From: an uncultured Bacteroidales bacterium
GTDB lineage: Bacteria > Bacteroidota > Bacteroidia > Bacteroidales > UBA932
DNA: 45,453 nt
Reading direction: 5' to 3'
Assembly: GCA_945948555.1 (NCBI GenBank)
Contig: CAMFBM010000020.1
Location: forward strand, 1-45,453
Below the pieces are notes generated by a model. It searched no databases. It was not told where the DNA came from and was given only the letters and a program-made list of their open reading frames with translations. This document shows positions 25,235 to 35,071 of this stretch, piece after piece. The stretch's first letter is position 1; each line of letters opens with the position of its first letter. The position numbers were made by a program, and so were the translations under genes.

Positions 25235-26251
25235 TTAAATATGTTCTACTTCCGGAGACAGTTCAACTCCGAACCTTGCCTTCACAGACTCGATTATCCT
25301 CCGTTCCAGACCTGTGATCTCTTCCGGAAAAGCATTGCCCGAATGGTTGACTATCACCAAAGGCTGTTTCTCCCAGACGGCGGCTCCACCCTGGCGGCGG
25401 CCTTTCCACCCGCATTGCTCTATCATCCAGGCGGCAGGAATCTTCATGCCGGCATCCCCGAGGTCAAAATGGGGAATATTTTCATATTCAGATGCAATCT
25501 TCTCATACTCAACGCGAGAAACAATAGGGTTTTTAAAGAAACTGCCCGCGCTTCCGATTTTTGCAGGATCCGGAAGTTTCTGGTTTCGGATGTCCAGAAC
25601 GGTCTTTCTGACAAGATGAGGAGTCAGTTCCCTACCCTGCGCAGCAGCATCAACAGCATCCTTAAGATGCCCGTAATCAAGCCTTGGAACAGAGTTGTTA
25701 TTAAGTTGGAACACCACGTGGGTGACTATGTGGCGGCCCTTTGTTCCGGGATGTTTGAAAATCGAGTCACGATAGCCGTAGGCACAGTCCTCAACTCCGA
25801 AAGAGACAAATTCTTCCTCCTGGAAATCGTAGCAGAAGACCCTGCTGATGACATCCTTGACCTCAACGCCATAGGCTCCAATGTTCTGGACTGCCGCCGC
25901 ACCGACCTCTCCGGGGATGCCACTGAGGTTTTCAAGTCCCCACAACTGCCTGTCACAAGTCCATTTACAGAAGTCGTCAAAGACTACTCCTGCACCCACG
26001 GATATTTTCAGGGGGTCGGATTCAAGAGGCTCGATGAACTGAATTTTCGAATGAAGAACGGTTCCCTTGAAATCTCCGGTAAAGAGCAGGTTGCTGCCGC
26101 CTCCAATGTGCAGAACCGGCCTCGGATAGCCTTCCAGGTCCAATTCCACCAGGTCAGCCACCGAGTCATACTCGATGAAAGCCTTCGCCTCCACCCTCAT
26201 TCCGAAGGTATTGAGCCTTGTCAGGTCCTTGTGGTATTCGGTTTTCAGCAT
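25235..26251 (-). CDS. murB: UDP-N-acetylenolpyruvoylglucosamine reductase MurB
   Basis: The 338-aa flavoenzyme reduces the MurA product with NADPH to UDP-N-acetylmuramate. It shows the FAD-binding IGGGSNLL (about residues 49-56), SGIPGEVGAAAVQNIGAYG (about 109-127), YGYRDSIFK with the substrate Tyr/Arg region, the catalytic Ser in SAGSFFKNP, and a C-terminal Glu in SPEVEHI. The YGYRDS segment and length indicate a type I MurB. It lies directly between metG and murA in the same operon, so both first muropeptide steps are co-expressed. Confidence 0.96.
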   Translation of the reverse strand: MLKTEYHKDLTRLNTFGMRVEAKAFIEYDSVADLVELDLEGYPRPVLHIGGGSNLLFTGDFKGTVLHSKIQFIEPLESDPLKISVGAGVVFDDFCKWTCDRQLWGLENLSGIPGEVGAAAVQNIGAYGVEVKDVISRVFCYDFQEEEFVSFGVEDCAYGYRDSIFKHPGTKGRHIVTHVVFQLNNNSVPRLDYGHLKDAVDAAAQGRELTPHLVRKTVLDIRNQKLPDPAKIGSAGSFFKNPIVSRVEYEKIASEYENIPHFDLGDAGMKIPAAWMIEQCGWKGRRQGGAAVWEKQPLVIVNHSGNAFPEEITGLERRIIESVKARFGVELSPEVEHI

Positions 26252-26262
26252 ATCCGGGACCT

Positions 26263-28446
26263 CTATCCTATTTCAGCACCGTTTACAAGGGTTTCGGCAG
26301 GAGTGACGAAACGCATCTTGCCGTCATTCTGGCGTGCCATCAGAATCATTCCCTTGGACTCGATGCCGCGAATCTTGCGCGGAGCAAGGTTGGCAAGGAT
26401 GCAGATCTGTTTGCCGAGCATATCTTCAGGAGAGTAGTATTCCGCTATGCCTGAGACAATTACCCTTTTGTCAATACCTGTGTCGATGGTGAGTTTCAGG
26501 AGTTTGTCAGTCTTCGGAACCCTCTCGGCCTCAAGGACGGTGGCAGTGCGGATGTCCATTTTCTCGAAATCCTCAAAGGTGCATTCCTCCTTCTGAGGAG
26601 TCACTGTCCTGGCCTCGGCAGCCTTTGCAGCGGCTTCAAGTTCGGCACGGATGGCGTTCAGCCTCTCAATCTGGGCATTGATGACCTCGTCTTCGATTTT
26701 GCTGAAGAGGAGGACAGGCTCGTTGAGCTGGTGGCCTTCAGGAAGGAGAGTGCGGGATCCGAGGAGATCCCAGTGGAGGAGAGTTTTCTCCACCCCGTCC
26801 GAAGCATTTCCGGAACTGTGGGTGTGAAGGGCACGGCCCTCGCCCTCAGCATACATGTTCACCTTCACACTGCCCTCTTCACCGGCACGGTGATCACATC
26901 CGGCATCGATGCCCACATTGAGAATCCCGCGGAGTCTCTCAGCGGAGAACGGCAGGAAAGGTTCGAAGGCAATGGCAAGGGATGCACAGATCTGGAGGGA
27001 GACATTCAGGATTGAAGCAGTCCTGTCCAGGTCGGTCTTTGCCACCTTCCACGGCTCGGTGTCAGTGAGGTATTTGTTGCCAAGACGGGCGATGTTCATT
27101 GCCTCTTTCTGAGCCTCGCGGAACTTGAATGCATCGAGGTACCTCTCCATTGCCTCGCGCAGAGGTCTGATCTGGTCAAGTGTCTGTTCATCAATGGCTT
27201 CAGGCTTCAGATTCGCAGGGACTTTCCCTCCGAAATACTTGTGTGTCAGCACCACGGCCCTATTCACGAAGTTTCCGAAAATCGCCACGAGCTCGCTGTT
27301 GTTGCGTGCCTGGAAGTCCTTCCAGGAGAAATCGTTGTCCTTGGTCTCCGGGGCATTGGCACAGAGGACATAACGCAGCACGTCCTCCTGTCCCGGGAAC
27401 TGCTCCAGGTACTCGTGAAGCCAGACTGCCCAGCCTTTCGATGTGGAAATCTTGTTGCCTTCGAGATTCAGGAATTCATTTGCGGGAACATTGTCCGGAA
27501 GGATGTAAGAGCCCTCCGCCTTCAGCATTGACGGGAAGACGATGCAGTGGAAGACGATGTTGTCCTTGCCGATGAAATGCACGAGCCTGGTATCCTGTGA
27601 CTTCCACCATTTCTCCCAGGTCTGCGGAAGGAGTTCCTGAGAATTTGAAATATACCCTATAGGGGCATCAAACCAAACATAGAGGACCTTCCCTTCCGCT
27701 CCCTCGACCGGGACAGGCACTCCCCATTCAAGGTCGCGGCTCACCGCACGCGGCTGCAAACCACCGTCTATCCAGCTCTTGCACTGGCCGTAAACATTTG
27801 TGCGCCACTCCTTGTGCCCGTTCAGAATCCAGTCGGAAAGCCATCCCTCGTACTTGTCCAGAGGAAGGTACCAGTGCTTGGTCGGTTTCTTCACCAGCGG
27901 ACTTCCACTCAGGGAAGACTTCGGATTGATCAGCTCGTCAGGACTGAGGGTCGCACCGCATTTCTCGCACTGGTCACCGTAGGCACCCTCCGAGCCGCAA
28001 CGCGGACAGGTTCCCGTGATGTAACGGTCGGCAAGGAAAGTCCCGGCCTGCTCGTCGAAGTACTGCTCGCTCTCCTTCTCGATGAACTTCCCTTCATCGT
28101 AGAGTTTGCGGAAGAAAGCCGATGCATTTTTCGCGTGCACCTGTGAGGAAGTCCTCGAATAGATGTCGAAATTGATTCCAAGTCCTGTAAATGAATCCTT
28201 TATGATCTTGTGGTACCTGTCCACCACATCCTGCGGGGTGCATCCCTCCTTGCGTGCCTTGATGGTAATCGGCACTCCGTGCTCGTCCGATCCACAAACG
28301 TAAAGCACATCCTCACCTTTCATACGAAGGTATCTGACATATATGTCTCCCGGGATATACACACCTGCAAGGTGTCCGATATGCACCGGCCCGTTCGCGT
28401 ATGGAAGGGCGCAGGTAACCAAAGTCCTTTTGAATTGTTTCTCCAT
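26263..28446 (-). CDS. metG: Methionyl-tRNA synthetase
   Basis: The 727-aa class I synthetase charges tRNA-Met. It has the HIGH motif (PVHIGHLAG, residues 21-28), a zinc knuckle with C147, C150, C160 and C163, and the KMSKS-type loop as KISTSKG. The C-terminal part contains the dimerising tRNA-binding OB domain ([20 protein letters not shown] ... [21 protein letters not shown]). Between the anticodon-binding and OB domains is an Ala/Glu-rich linker ([14 protein letters not shown]). It starts 12 bp after dnaG stops and ends 11 bp before murB starts. Confidence 0.96.
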   Translation of the reverse strand: MEKQFKRTLVTCALPYANGPVHIGHLAGVYIPGDIYVRYLRMKGEDVLYVCGSDEHGVPITIKARKEGCTPQDVVDRYHKIIKDSFTGLGINFDIYSRTSSQVHAKNASAFFRKLYDEGKFIEKESEQYFDEQAGTFLADRYITGTCPRCGSEGAYGDQCEKCGATLSPDELINPKSSLSGSPLVKKPTKHWYLPLDKYEGWLSDWILNGHKEWRTNVYGQCKSWIDGGLQPRAVSRDLEWGVPVPVEGAEGKVLYVWFDAPIGYISNSQELLPQTWEKWWKSQDTRLVHFIGKDNIVFHCIVFPSMLKAEGSYILPDNVPANEFLNLEGNKISTSKGWAVWLHEYLEQFPGQEDVLRYVLCANAPETKDNDFSWKDFQARNNSELVAIFGNFVNRAVVLTHKYFGGKVPANLKPEAIDEQTLDQIRPLREAMERYLDAFKFREAQKEAMNIARLGNKYLTDTEPWKVAKTDLDRTASILNVSLQICASLAIAFEPFLPFSAERLRGILNVGIDAGCDHRAGEEGSVKVNMYAEGEGRALHTHSSGNASDGVEKTLLHWDLLGSRTLLPEGHQLNEPVLLFSKIEDEVINAQIERLNAIRAELEAAAKAAEARTVTPQKEECTFEDFEKMDIRTATVLEAERVPKTDKLLKLTIDTGIDKRVIVSGIAEYYSPEDMLGKQICILANLAPRKIRGIESKGMILMARQNDGKMRFVTPAETLVNGAEIG

Positions 28447-28458
28447 ATATTAGATATT

Positions 28459-30459
28459 TTATTTTTTCTCAAATCCTCTGCCGAGCCTTTTGTTCAGGGC
28501 ATTGTTCATCACCTGAAGCCGCTTCAATCTCTCAAGAATAGCCGTGACACCCTCAGAGTCGGCATTCTTCAATTCAAGGGAACATTCCCTCATCTGCTTC
28601 TCAACGCGTTTCGCCTTGTAGGCGAGGATGGCACGGGGCACGAAATTCACCAGAACCGTCTGACGCGAAGTCATCGAATTCCGGTAGTTGCTGACAGTCA
28701 GGGTGTACTTCGGTATGATCAGTTCCGACGAAACCTTCGCCACATCTCTGTCCGGACTGTTCATCAGTCTCTGCTGTATGTGCATCTGGTCAAGACCCTC
28801 GTCCACGAGGGTGAAATATTCCTCATATATTTTATAATATATCTCATTGCTGAAATTTTCGTCATCAGCGGCAAGCGCGGAGTCGATGAAATCGGCGACG
28901 GTGACGGGTTCGGCGGAGTACATGTCCGAATCCGCGTCGAACTCAAGAAGGTCACTGCCGCTGTTCAGCACAAAGTCCAGAAGGTCCTTCTCACAAGGAG
29001 CGAGATACGGGTCATTGAGTACAACCCCTCCCACCGCCGGGACCTTCTGCTGCTCCTGTGGCTGCACACCGGGAATCCCTTCCGCACTCCGGGCAGCGAG
29101 CTCCAAAGCATCCTCCTGACGGCTCTGCTCCCTCTCCAGACGCTTTCTCTCAGTCTCCAGCCTCTCCTGGCGCTTCTGCCTGATTCTCCCGAAAAGGATG
29201 GACGAGGCGACATTGAACCGCTCTGCACAGGACTCCACATAGACGGACCTCTTGACCGGGTCCGGAATAAGGGCGATTGTGTCAGCAAGTTCATTGATGA
29301 AGCCTGCCATCTTCAGCGGGTCCCTGGAATCCGCGAGGATGTTGGCCTCCATGAAATCCACGAAATCCTGCTCGTGGGTGGAAATGAAGTCCCTGACCTC
29401 GTCCAGAGTGTGTTTCCTGGAATATGAATCCGGGTCATCGTCATCGGGAAGCAGGACTATGCGAGGATTCATCCCGTCCTCCAGGACCAGTTTGATGGCC
29501 CTGAGAGAGGCGTGGATGCCTGCTGAATCACCGTCATATATGATGTCAATATTGTCAGTGAACTTGTGGAGCAGCCTCACCTGCTCCACGGTCAGGGAAG
29601 TTCCGCAGGAAGCCACCACATTGGTAATCCCCAGCTGATGCATCGAGATGACATCGAGGTAGCCCTCGACGAGGATACATCTGTCCTGACGGGCAATCTC
29701 ATTCTTAGCCAGGTGAAGGGCGTAGAGGGTCCTGCTCTTGATGTATATTTCACTCTCTGGAGAGTTCACATATTTCGCGACCGTCTTGTCGCTGCGCAGG
29801 GTCCGGCAGCCGAAAGCCACCACACGGCCGCTCACCGAATGAATCGGAAATACCACCCTGTCGTAGAACCTGTCCGCGAGAGAACCGTCATCACGTTTGA
29901 CAGCCAATCCGGTTTCTGTCAGGAACTCCTCCTTGAAGCCTGCCTCACGGGCTTTCTTCACAAGCTGGTCCTTCCCTAAAGGTGCCCAGCCGAGACCGAA
30001 CCTTTCTATGGTGGCATCCTCAAGTCCCCTCGACTTGAAATACTGGTAGCCCACCGCCCGGCCTTGAGGGGTGTCCAGCTGGCCCACGAAGAATTTCCAG
30101 GCAAAATCCGAGACAAGCATAAGACTCTCCCCGTGCTGCCTTTTCGCAAGGTCCTCCGCACTCTCCTCCTTCTCGATTACCTCAATGTGGTACTTCGCAC
30201 CGAGATATTTCAGAGCTTCGACGTAGGACATATTCTCGTGTTCCATCACGAAACCCACGGCAGTGCCCGATTTGCCGCACCCGAAACATTTGTATATTCC
30301 CTTGGCCGGAGAGACCGAAAACGACGGGGTCTTCTCGTTGTGGAACGGACAACAGGCAATGTAGTTGGCACCCCGCCGCTTCAAAGCGACAAAGTCACCG
30401 ACCACTTCCTCAATGCGCGCCGTGTCGATTATCCTGTCAACCGTCTCCTTTGGAATCAT
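28459..30459 (-). CDS. dnaG: DNA primase DnaG
   Basis: The 666-aa primase makes RNA primers for replication. It has the N-terminal zinc ribbon CPFHNEKTPSF...YKCFGCGKSG (C37, H40, C58, C61), the RNA polymerase core with FGLGWAP and YDRVVFPI, and a TOPRIM domain (VEGYLDVISM...VVASCGTSLT; YDGDSAGIHAS; DDDDPDS). The C-terminal third holds a charged stretch (KRQERLETERKRLEREQSRQ, about 416-440) and a helicase-interaction-type domain. It follows the DUF308 gene by 9 bp in the same operon. Confidence 0.96.
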   Translation of the reverse strand: MIPKETVDRIIDTARIEEVVGDFVALKRRGANYIACCPFHNEKTPSFSVSPAKGIYKCFGCGKSGTAVGFVMEHENMSYVEALKYLGAKYHIEVIEKEESAEDLAKRQHGESLMLVSDFAWKFFVGQLDTPQGRAVGYQYFKSRGLEDATIERFGLGWAPLGKDQLVKKAREAGFKEEFLTETGLAVKRDDGSLADRFYDRVVFPIHSVSGRVVAFGCRTLRSDKTVAKYVNSPESEIYIKSRTLYALHLAKNEIARQDRCILVEGYLDVISMHQLGITNVVASCGTSLTVEQVRLLHKFTDNIDIIYDGDSAGIHASLRAIKLVLEDGMNPRIVLLPDDDDPDSYSRKHTLDEVRDFISTHEQDFVDFMEANILADSRDPLKMAGFINELADTIALIPDPVKRSVYVESCAERFNVASSILFGRIRQKRQERLETERKRLEREQSRQEDALELAARSAEGIPGVQPQEQQKVPAVGGVVLNDPYLAPCEKDLLDFVLNSGSDLLEFDADSDMYSAEPVTVADFIDSALAADDENFSNEIYYKIYEEYFTLVDEGLDQMHIQQRLMNSPDRDVAKVSSELIIPKYTLTVSNYRNSMTSRQTVLVNFVPRAILAYKAKRVEKQMRECSLELKNADSEGVTAILERLKRLQVMNNALNKRLGRGFEKK

Positions 30460-30468
30460 AGGGCGGAA

Positions 30469-31104
30469 TTACTGCTCGTCAACCTTCTTGTAATCCACAT
30501 CCTTGACTCCCGGAATGGAGTCTGACTTGGCCTGGGTCTCCTTCTGATGTTCCATGAACTTCGCCTCATAGACTTTCTGCGCCTTGTTCATTCTCCAGGA
30601 TGCCACAAGTTCGGAAACTCCGTAAACTATCAGGGCTATTCCTCCCACAAGGGTAAGCATCATCTGGGAGCCGAAAGGATTGAAAAGAATCAAGGTGCCT
30701 CCCAGAACGCAGAGAATCGGCATCACAAAGAAGCCGAAGGCAGTGCCGAGCACACCGGCTGTGCTTCCGAGCACGACAATCTGGAAGATTCCCAGGGCGA
30801 GAAGGCCGATGCCCAGAATGACAAGGATTATGCTTGCAACCTGGGTCGGGAAAATGAAGAGAACCACGCCCAGGATGATGTCCACAAAGGCATTGGTCAG
30901 CATCAGGCTCATAGCTCCCCTGAGTCTGTTGATTATTCCATAGACAGCGGAAACCACTCCCGAAGCAATCAGGAATGCAGCCACAATCTTGACCACCAGC
31001 ACCATAGAGGCGTGCGGATTGATCACCATCACCGTTCCCAGAGCAATGGCCGCAACGGCCCTCAGAAGTCCGCTGAACTTATTCTTAAAACCGAATGTAA
31101 TCAT
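30469..31104 (-). CDS. DUF308/HdeD-like membrane protein
   Basis: The 211-aa inner-membrane protein has about six hydrophobic helices in residues 10-170, for example LRAVAAIALGTVMVIN, VAAFLIASGVVSAVYGII, FVDIILGVVLFIFP and SIILVILGIGLLALGIF. The pairwise pattern of helices resembles the DUF308 repeat family that includes HdeD. A charged cytoplasmic tail follows (about 172-211). Its biochemical role is unknown. It is the first gene of the operon with dnaG, metG, murB and murA, so the whole operon probably starts at its promoter. Confidence 0.85.
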   Translation of the reverse strand: MITFGFKNKFSGLLRAVAAIALGTVMVINPHASMVLVVKIVAAFLIASGVVSAVYGIINRLRGAMSLMLTNAFVDIILGVVLFIFPTQVASIILVILGIGLLALGIFQIVVLGSTAGVLGTAFGFFVMPILCVLGGTLILFNPFGSQMMLTLVGGIALIVYGVSELVASWRMNKAQKVYEAKFMEHQKETQAKSDSIPGVKDVDYKKVDEQ

Positions 31105-31155
31105 CTCTTTCCTTAATTAAATATTACTTGCTTATATTCCTTAACGCATAAACTG

Positions 31156-31163
31156 CAAAAATA
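31156..31163 (-). promoter_or_regulatory. TATTTTTG -7 box for the DUF308-dnaG-metG-murBA operon
   Basis: On the minus strand TATTTTTG matches TAnnTTTG, 52 bases before the ATG at 31104. On the opposite strand, TATTTTCG at 31176-31183 is an imperfect -7 candidate for the divergent PHP gene. Confidence 0.5.
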
Positions 31164-31213
31164 GTGAAATTTTAGTATTTTCGCGGCACTTTTCTTAACA
31201 GGTTCCAGGAACG

Positions 31214-32038
31214 ATGAGACTTTACGACAATCACAACCACAGCCAGTTCTCTTTTGACGGGCACAGAACATCGGTGGAGGCATCTTCAAAGGCGGCCCTG
31301 GAGGCCGGTCTGGAGGGGATTTGCTTCACCGACCACTGCGATTTTTACGTTCCGGAGATGAAGGCTGACCACGAGGACAGGGTTCCCGAGGAATTTGACA
31401 TCAAAGCCCAGCAGGCGGAAATCGACAGGGTTGCCGGAGAACTCCCGGGTCTGAAAATCCTGAAGGGAATCGAGGTGGGAATGTACTGCTCCTGCCACGA
31501 GAAGATCCGCAAGGTTCTGTCAGAAAACAGTTTCGACCAGGTCATCGCTTCGGTGCACTATCTGGACGGCACTGACCCTTTCTGGGGAGGATATTATCAG
31601 GGAAAGACCTGGAAGCAGGCCTACGGACATTACCTTGAGACCATCTGGGAGGAGATGACATGGCTGGGTGATTTCGACGTGATGGGACACTACGATTATG
31701 TGGCCCGATATGCCCCCTACCCCCAGGCAAGCATCCTGTACAAAGACTTCAGCGACATCCTCGATGCAATGCTGACCTACCTCTCCCAGGAAGGCAAAGC
31801 CTTGGAAATCAACACAAAAAGCTATCAGGATTACAACGGGCGCACCCCGGTCCTGGACAAGAACATCCTGCTGCGCTACAAAGAGCTCGGCGGTGAAATC
31901 ATCAGTCTCGGCTCCGACTCGCACGACCCGTCGCGTCCCGCCTGCAGGTTCACAGAGTACGCCTCCCTTGTCAAATCCCTCGGCTTCCGCTACCTTGCGC
32001 ATTTCGAAAAGCGCCAGCTTGTGCAAATCCCGTTGTGA
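31214..32038 (+). CDS. PHP-domain phosphoesterase, histidinol-phosphatase type
   Basis: The 274-aa protein of the PHP superfamily resembles HisJ/HisK-type histidinol-phosphate phosphatases. Metal ligands are visible in DNHNHSQFSFDGH (H7, H9), FTDHCDF (about 38-41), KGIEVGMY (Glu), IASVHYLDG (His), MGHYDYVARY and GSDSHDPSR near the C-terminus, the full set expected for a trinuclear PHP site. It likely dephosphorylates histidinol phosphate in histidine synthesis, but no other his genes are nearby and other phosphoester substrates are possible. Confidence 0.86.
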   Translation: MRLYDNHNHSQFSFDGHRTSVEASSKAALEAGLEGICFTDHCDFYVPEMKADHEDRVPEEFDIKAQQAEIDRVAGELPGLKILKGIEVGMYCSCHEKIRKVLSENSFDQVIASVHYLDGTDPFWGGYYQGKTWKQAYGHYLETIWEEMTWLGDFDVMGHYDYVARYAPYPQASILYKDFSDILDAMLTYLSQEGKALEINTKSYQDYNGRTPVLDKNILLRYKELGGEIISLGSDSHDPSRPACRFTEYASLVKSLGFRYLAHFEKRQLVQIPL

Positions 32039-32125
32039 GATATCCTCCCAAGCCGGAAATCAGGAGTGAAGGAAATCCGCGCCCGGAACAAATATGGGAC
32101 GGAAGGAGGCGGTGATGTGGAGTTA

Positions 32126-33952
32126 TTAGTCGGCAGTGACGATCATCTCGCAGGAATGGCAGTCAAAATGGAGGGTGAGACGGCGGCCGTTGTTCAGCAG
32201 GTAGAGATCTTCTGCATTCTGTCTCGGGCAGAGCCCAAGTTCATTTCTGACACAGTACCTTGTGCGCATCAGTTCCGCACCTTTGCGGTGGGTCAGTTCG
32301 TAGGCCGACTCCACGGGATTCACCCCGGCTGCGGCATACACTTTCCGTGCAAGGGAATTGGAGATGTTGTCCTTGTAATCTGCAGTCCGAAGGGGTTTCT
32401 GAGATGGCAGGGTCGAAGATGACGGAGCAACATACATCCCCAAAACACGGAAAGGCATCCCGTCCAGATCCGCCCCGAGGTTACGCCTTATTTCATTGAT
32501 TGCGGAAACCGGAAGGAAAGGCAGACCGTGCTCCGGCAGATTGGAGCAGCGGAAAGCATAGATTCCGGTGACCTTTGAAAGTTGTGCCTCGAAAAGGCTT
32601 CTCATCCTTGAGACATTCTCTGCCGGCACTCCGGCAGGTATTTCCCTGACAGCCTCCCTGCCGTCCTCACTTACAGCCTTCACCCGCAGGACATCCCCGG
32701 AGAGTTCCACACTGACCTCCACGGGCAGAAGCCTGACAGACGGATTGGACTCGAGGGACTTCTCGAACGCCCTGTCATAATTCCTGTAAAGACGGGCCCC
32801 CTCGAAGAGTTCCGGGGTGGGTTTGCACCTGACCTCATCTGAGGAGCACACATCGGCACGCACCCCGAGCACATCCCCGCCACGGCTGACAAAGGACAAT
32901 CCGTCGCCATTGCTCAGGACAGGTTTCTCGCGGCCCGACACAGGACGCACCCTGAAGGAATCCTTCCTCCGGCTGAGAGAAATCACGGTCCCTATTTCCT
33001 CTCCCATCGACTTTGCAACATCCATCGAAGACCACTGAGACCTGCGGCCATCAAAGAACAACTCGGTGTAACCCCTGTTGAAAGTCTTCTGTGGAGACGG
33101 GGTGAAATTCCTGGTGACCCTCCCGAAAGAAGCCCTGCGCCAGGTCCCGGGGGCCGCCCCCGCGATGAAACTGTCAAGGGCATCCGAATAGGCTGCCACA
33201 ATGTTCCTCACATAGGACTCGTTTTTCAGCCTTCCCTCGATTTTGAATGAAGTCACACCGGAGCGGGCCATCTCGGGTATTCGCCCCAGGAGATTCAGGT
33301 CCTTCAGCGACAGCAGGGCCTTGTCACGCACCAGAACCCGTCCCGATGCATCCACAAGGTCATAGCGCGAGCGGCAGGCCTGAATGCAGGCTCCCCGGTT
33401 TGCACTTCGCCCGGCAATGTGCTCTGACAGATAGCATTGCCCGCTGTAGCATACACAAAGTGCACCATGCACGAAGCACTCCACCTCACAGGAGACTGCA
33501 GAGGCAATCCTCCGGATCATCCCCAGAGGGAGTTCCCTCTCGAGTATCAGTCGGGAAAAGCCGAGACTTTCCAGCCAGAGAGCCTTCTCGGGCGTTCTGA
33601 CGGCACACTGGGTGGAAGCATGCAAAGGTACTCCGAGCCCCCGGGCCAGGGACAGCATCGCCAGGTCCTGCACGATGACGGCATCAACCCCGGCCCGCAC
33701 AACCTCTTCCAGCATCCGCCCGGCCTGTTCCAGCTCATCCTCGTAGAGAATCGTGTTCAGGGTCACGAAGATTCTTGCCCCGAAACGGTGGGCGTAAGAA
33801 CAAAGCCTTGCAATCTCCCCGATTTCATTCCCCGCAGCCTGCCTTGCACCGAATTTCGGTCCGGCAATATAGACCGCATCGGCACCGCAGTCAATTGCCG
33901 CGATGCCGATGTCAGCATTTCTTGCCGGAGCAAGGAGTTCCAACTCACGCAT
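32126..33952 (-). CDS. Peptidase U32 family protein, RlhA-like
   Basis: The 608-aa protein matches long U32 proteins that carry an N-terminal TIM-barrel-like domain (ELLAPARNADIGIAAIDCGADAVYIAGPKFGAR), a conserved cysteine cluster (C159, C166/C168, C173, C189, C193) and a C-terminal collagenase-like extension with KIEGRLKNESYVRNIV and NRGYTELFF. E. coli RlhA of this type hydroxylates 23S rRNA C2501. Other U32 members were called proteases. An rRNA or tRNA hydroxylation role is the better guess; protease activity is unproven. It ends convergently 87 bp from the PHP gene. That spacer shows no gene. Confidence 0.88.
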   Translation of the reverse strand: MRELELLAPARNADIGIAAIDCGADAVYIAGPKFGARQAAGNEIGEIARLCSYAHRFGARIFVTLNTILYEDELEQAGRMLEEVVRAGVDAVIVQDLAMLSLARGLGVPLHASTQCAVRTPEKALWLESLGFSRLILERELPLGMIRRIASAVSCEVECFVHGALCVCYSGQCYLSEHIAGRSANRGACIQACRSRYDLVDASGRVLVRDKALLSLKDLNLLGRIPEMARSGVTSFKIEGRLKNESYVRNIVAAYSDALDSFIAGAAPGTWRRASFGRVTRNFTPSPQKTFNRGYTELFFDGRRSQWSSMDVAKSMGEEIGTVISLSRRKDSFRVRPVSGREKPVLSNGDGLSFVSRGGDVLGVRADVCSSDEVRCKPTPELFEGARLYRNYDRAFEKSLESNPSVRLLPVEVSVELSGDVLRVKAVSEDGREAVREIPAGVPAENVSRMRSLFEAQLSKVTGIYAFRCSNLPEHGLPFLPVSAINEIRRNLGADLDGMPFRVLGMYVAPSSSTLPSQKPLRTADYKDNISNSLARKVYAAAGVNPVESAYELTHRKGAELMRTRYCVRNELGLCPRQNAEDLYLLNNGRRLTLHFDCHSCEMIVTAD

Positions 33953-34009
33953 CTTTCACAAGTTGTTCCAGTGGTCCGCGGGACCAGTTCAAAGCCTCCG
34001 GAAAGTTTC

Positions 34010-34939
34010 CTAAAGAACCTGGAGCTGCTGCTTTGCAGTCTCGCCGAGCTTAGGGTCGGTGACAATCTTCTGGTAGTACTCCTTTGCCTTTGCCTTGTCT
34101 CCAAGCTGCTGTGAAAGAGCCGCGATAGTGTAGCACATCTGGTTGGCATCCTTTGCATTTGGAGAAAGTGAAAGATATTTCTCAAGATATGAAACAGCCT
34201 CGGCGTTCTTCTTGAGCTGTGAAGAGGCGGTACCTGCGACCTTGTAGGCAGTTGCATTCTCAACATACCCGTTCGACTTGAGAGCGGCATCGACAGCATC
34301 CTGATATTTCTTTGCCTTGAGGTTCGCTGCAGCCACCTTCACATACATCTTCGAAAGCTTCTGGTCGGCATCCTCCTTCTCACCGAATTCAGCAGCCTTG
34401 AGGTATGCAGCCTCTGCATCGGCGGCAGCTCCTGTTCCTTCAAGAGCCTGTCCGAGCATCAGATATGCCCTTCCATTTTCTGCATCACCGGCAATAACCT
34501 CCTTGTAGGCCTCGGCGGCACCGGCGAAATCCTTCGTGCGGAGCAGTCCGTTTGCCTTCTGCATCAGAAGCTGAGGTACAAGCTCGGCTGCCTCTTTTGC
34601 AACTTCCTCATTCCCATATTCTTTCGCAACCTCGATTGCCTTCCTGATCTGCGGGATGGCATTGATGAAATCCTTTGCCTGAGCATAGTCCTTTCCGATT
34701 GCAAAGACAATCTTCGGGATGATTTCCTTACAGTTGCTGACGATGTCTGCCCCTTCCTCACCACAGGCTGTAGCCTGCTCGAGAGCTGACTGGAAAGCCG
34801 TCAGTGCAGCAGCATTGTCACCCATCTGAAGAGCCATAGCACCATTGTTGTAGGTCTCCGTTGCCTGCGCCATATCCTGAGCCGAAGCAGCTGCTGCGGC
34901 AAAAAGGACGGTCATTGCGATAAGAATGATTCTTTTCAT
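34010..34939 (-). CDS. Secreted tetratricopeptide-repeat protein
   Basis: The 309-aa protein has a signal peptide (MKRIILIAMTVLFAAAAASAQ) and then TPR helices throughout: YNNGAMALQMGDNAAALTAFQSAL, GLLRTKDFAGAAEAYKEVIAGD, GRAYLMLGQALEGTGAAADAEAAYLKA and QQLGDKAKAKEYYQKIV. It probably acts as a periplasmic scaffold. No enzymatic domain is present. It starts divergently from the M16 homologue, and the promoters of both lie in the same 132-bp spacer. Confidence 0.85.
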   Translation of the reverse strand: MKRIILIAMTVLFAAAAASAQDMAQATETYNNGAMALQMGDNAAALTAFQSALEQATACGEEGADIVSNCKEIIPKIVFAIGKDYAQAKDFINAIPQIRKAIEVAKEYGNEEVAKEAAELVPQLLMQKANGLLRTKDFAGAAEAYKEVIAGDAENGRAYLMLGQALEGTGAAADAEAAYLKAAEFGEKEDADQKLSKMYVKVAAANLKAKKYQDAVDAALKSNGYVENATAYKVAGTASSQLKKNAEAVSYLEKYLSLSPNAKDANQMCYTIAALSQQLGDKAKAKEYYQKIVTDPKLGETAKQQLQVL

Positions 34940-35013
34940 TAGATAACTATTTATAATTAAACATATATTAAATTCCGCAATATGACATATATATCTCGTA
35001 AACGCACGAAATG

Positions 35014-35042
35014 CAAAAATAGGAAAAAATATTTTATTTTTG
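35014..35042. promoter_or_regulatory. Back-to-back divergent -7 boxes (TPR gene and M16 homologue)
   Basis: TATTTTTG occurs on the minus strand at 35021-35014 and on the plus strand at 35035-35042. Each matches TAnnTTTG. The + box is 29 bases before the ATG at 35072. The - box leaves a roughly 70-base leader to the ATG at 34939. The two promoters face away from each other only 13 bases apart, so their polymerase footprints overlap. Confidence 0.5.
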
Positions 35043-35071
35043 CCACCGGATTCGAACGAACTGCCTATAAG

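Noticed and set aside
31105..31213. Search for a tRNA or riboswitch in the larger spacers
   Set aside because: No cloverleaf, GGTTCGA-type T-loop or recognisable aptamer was found here or in the other spacers.
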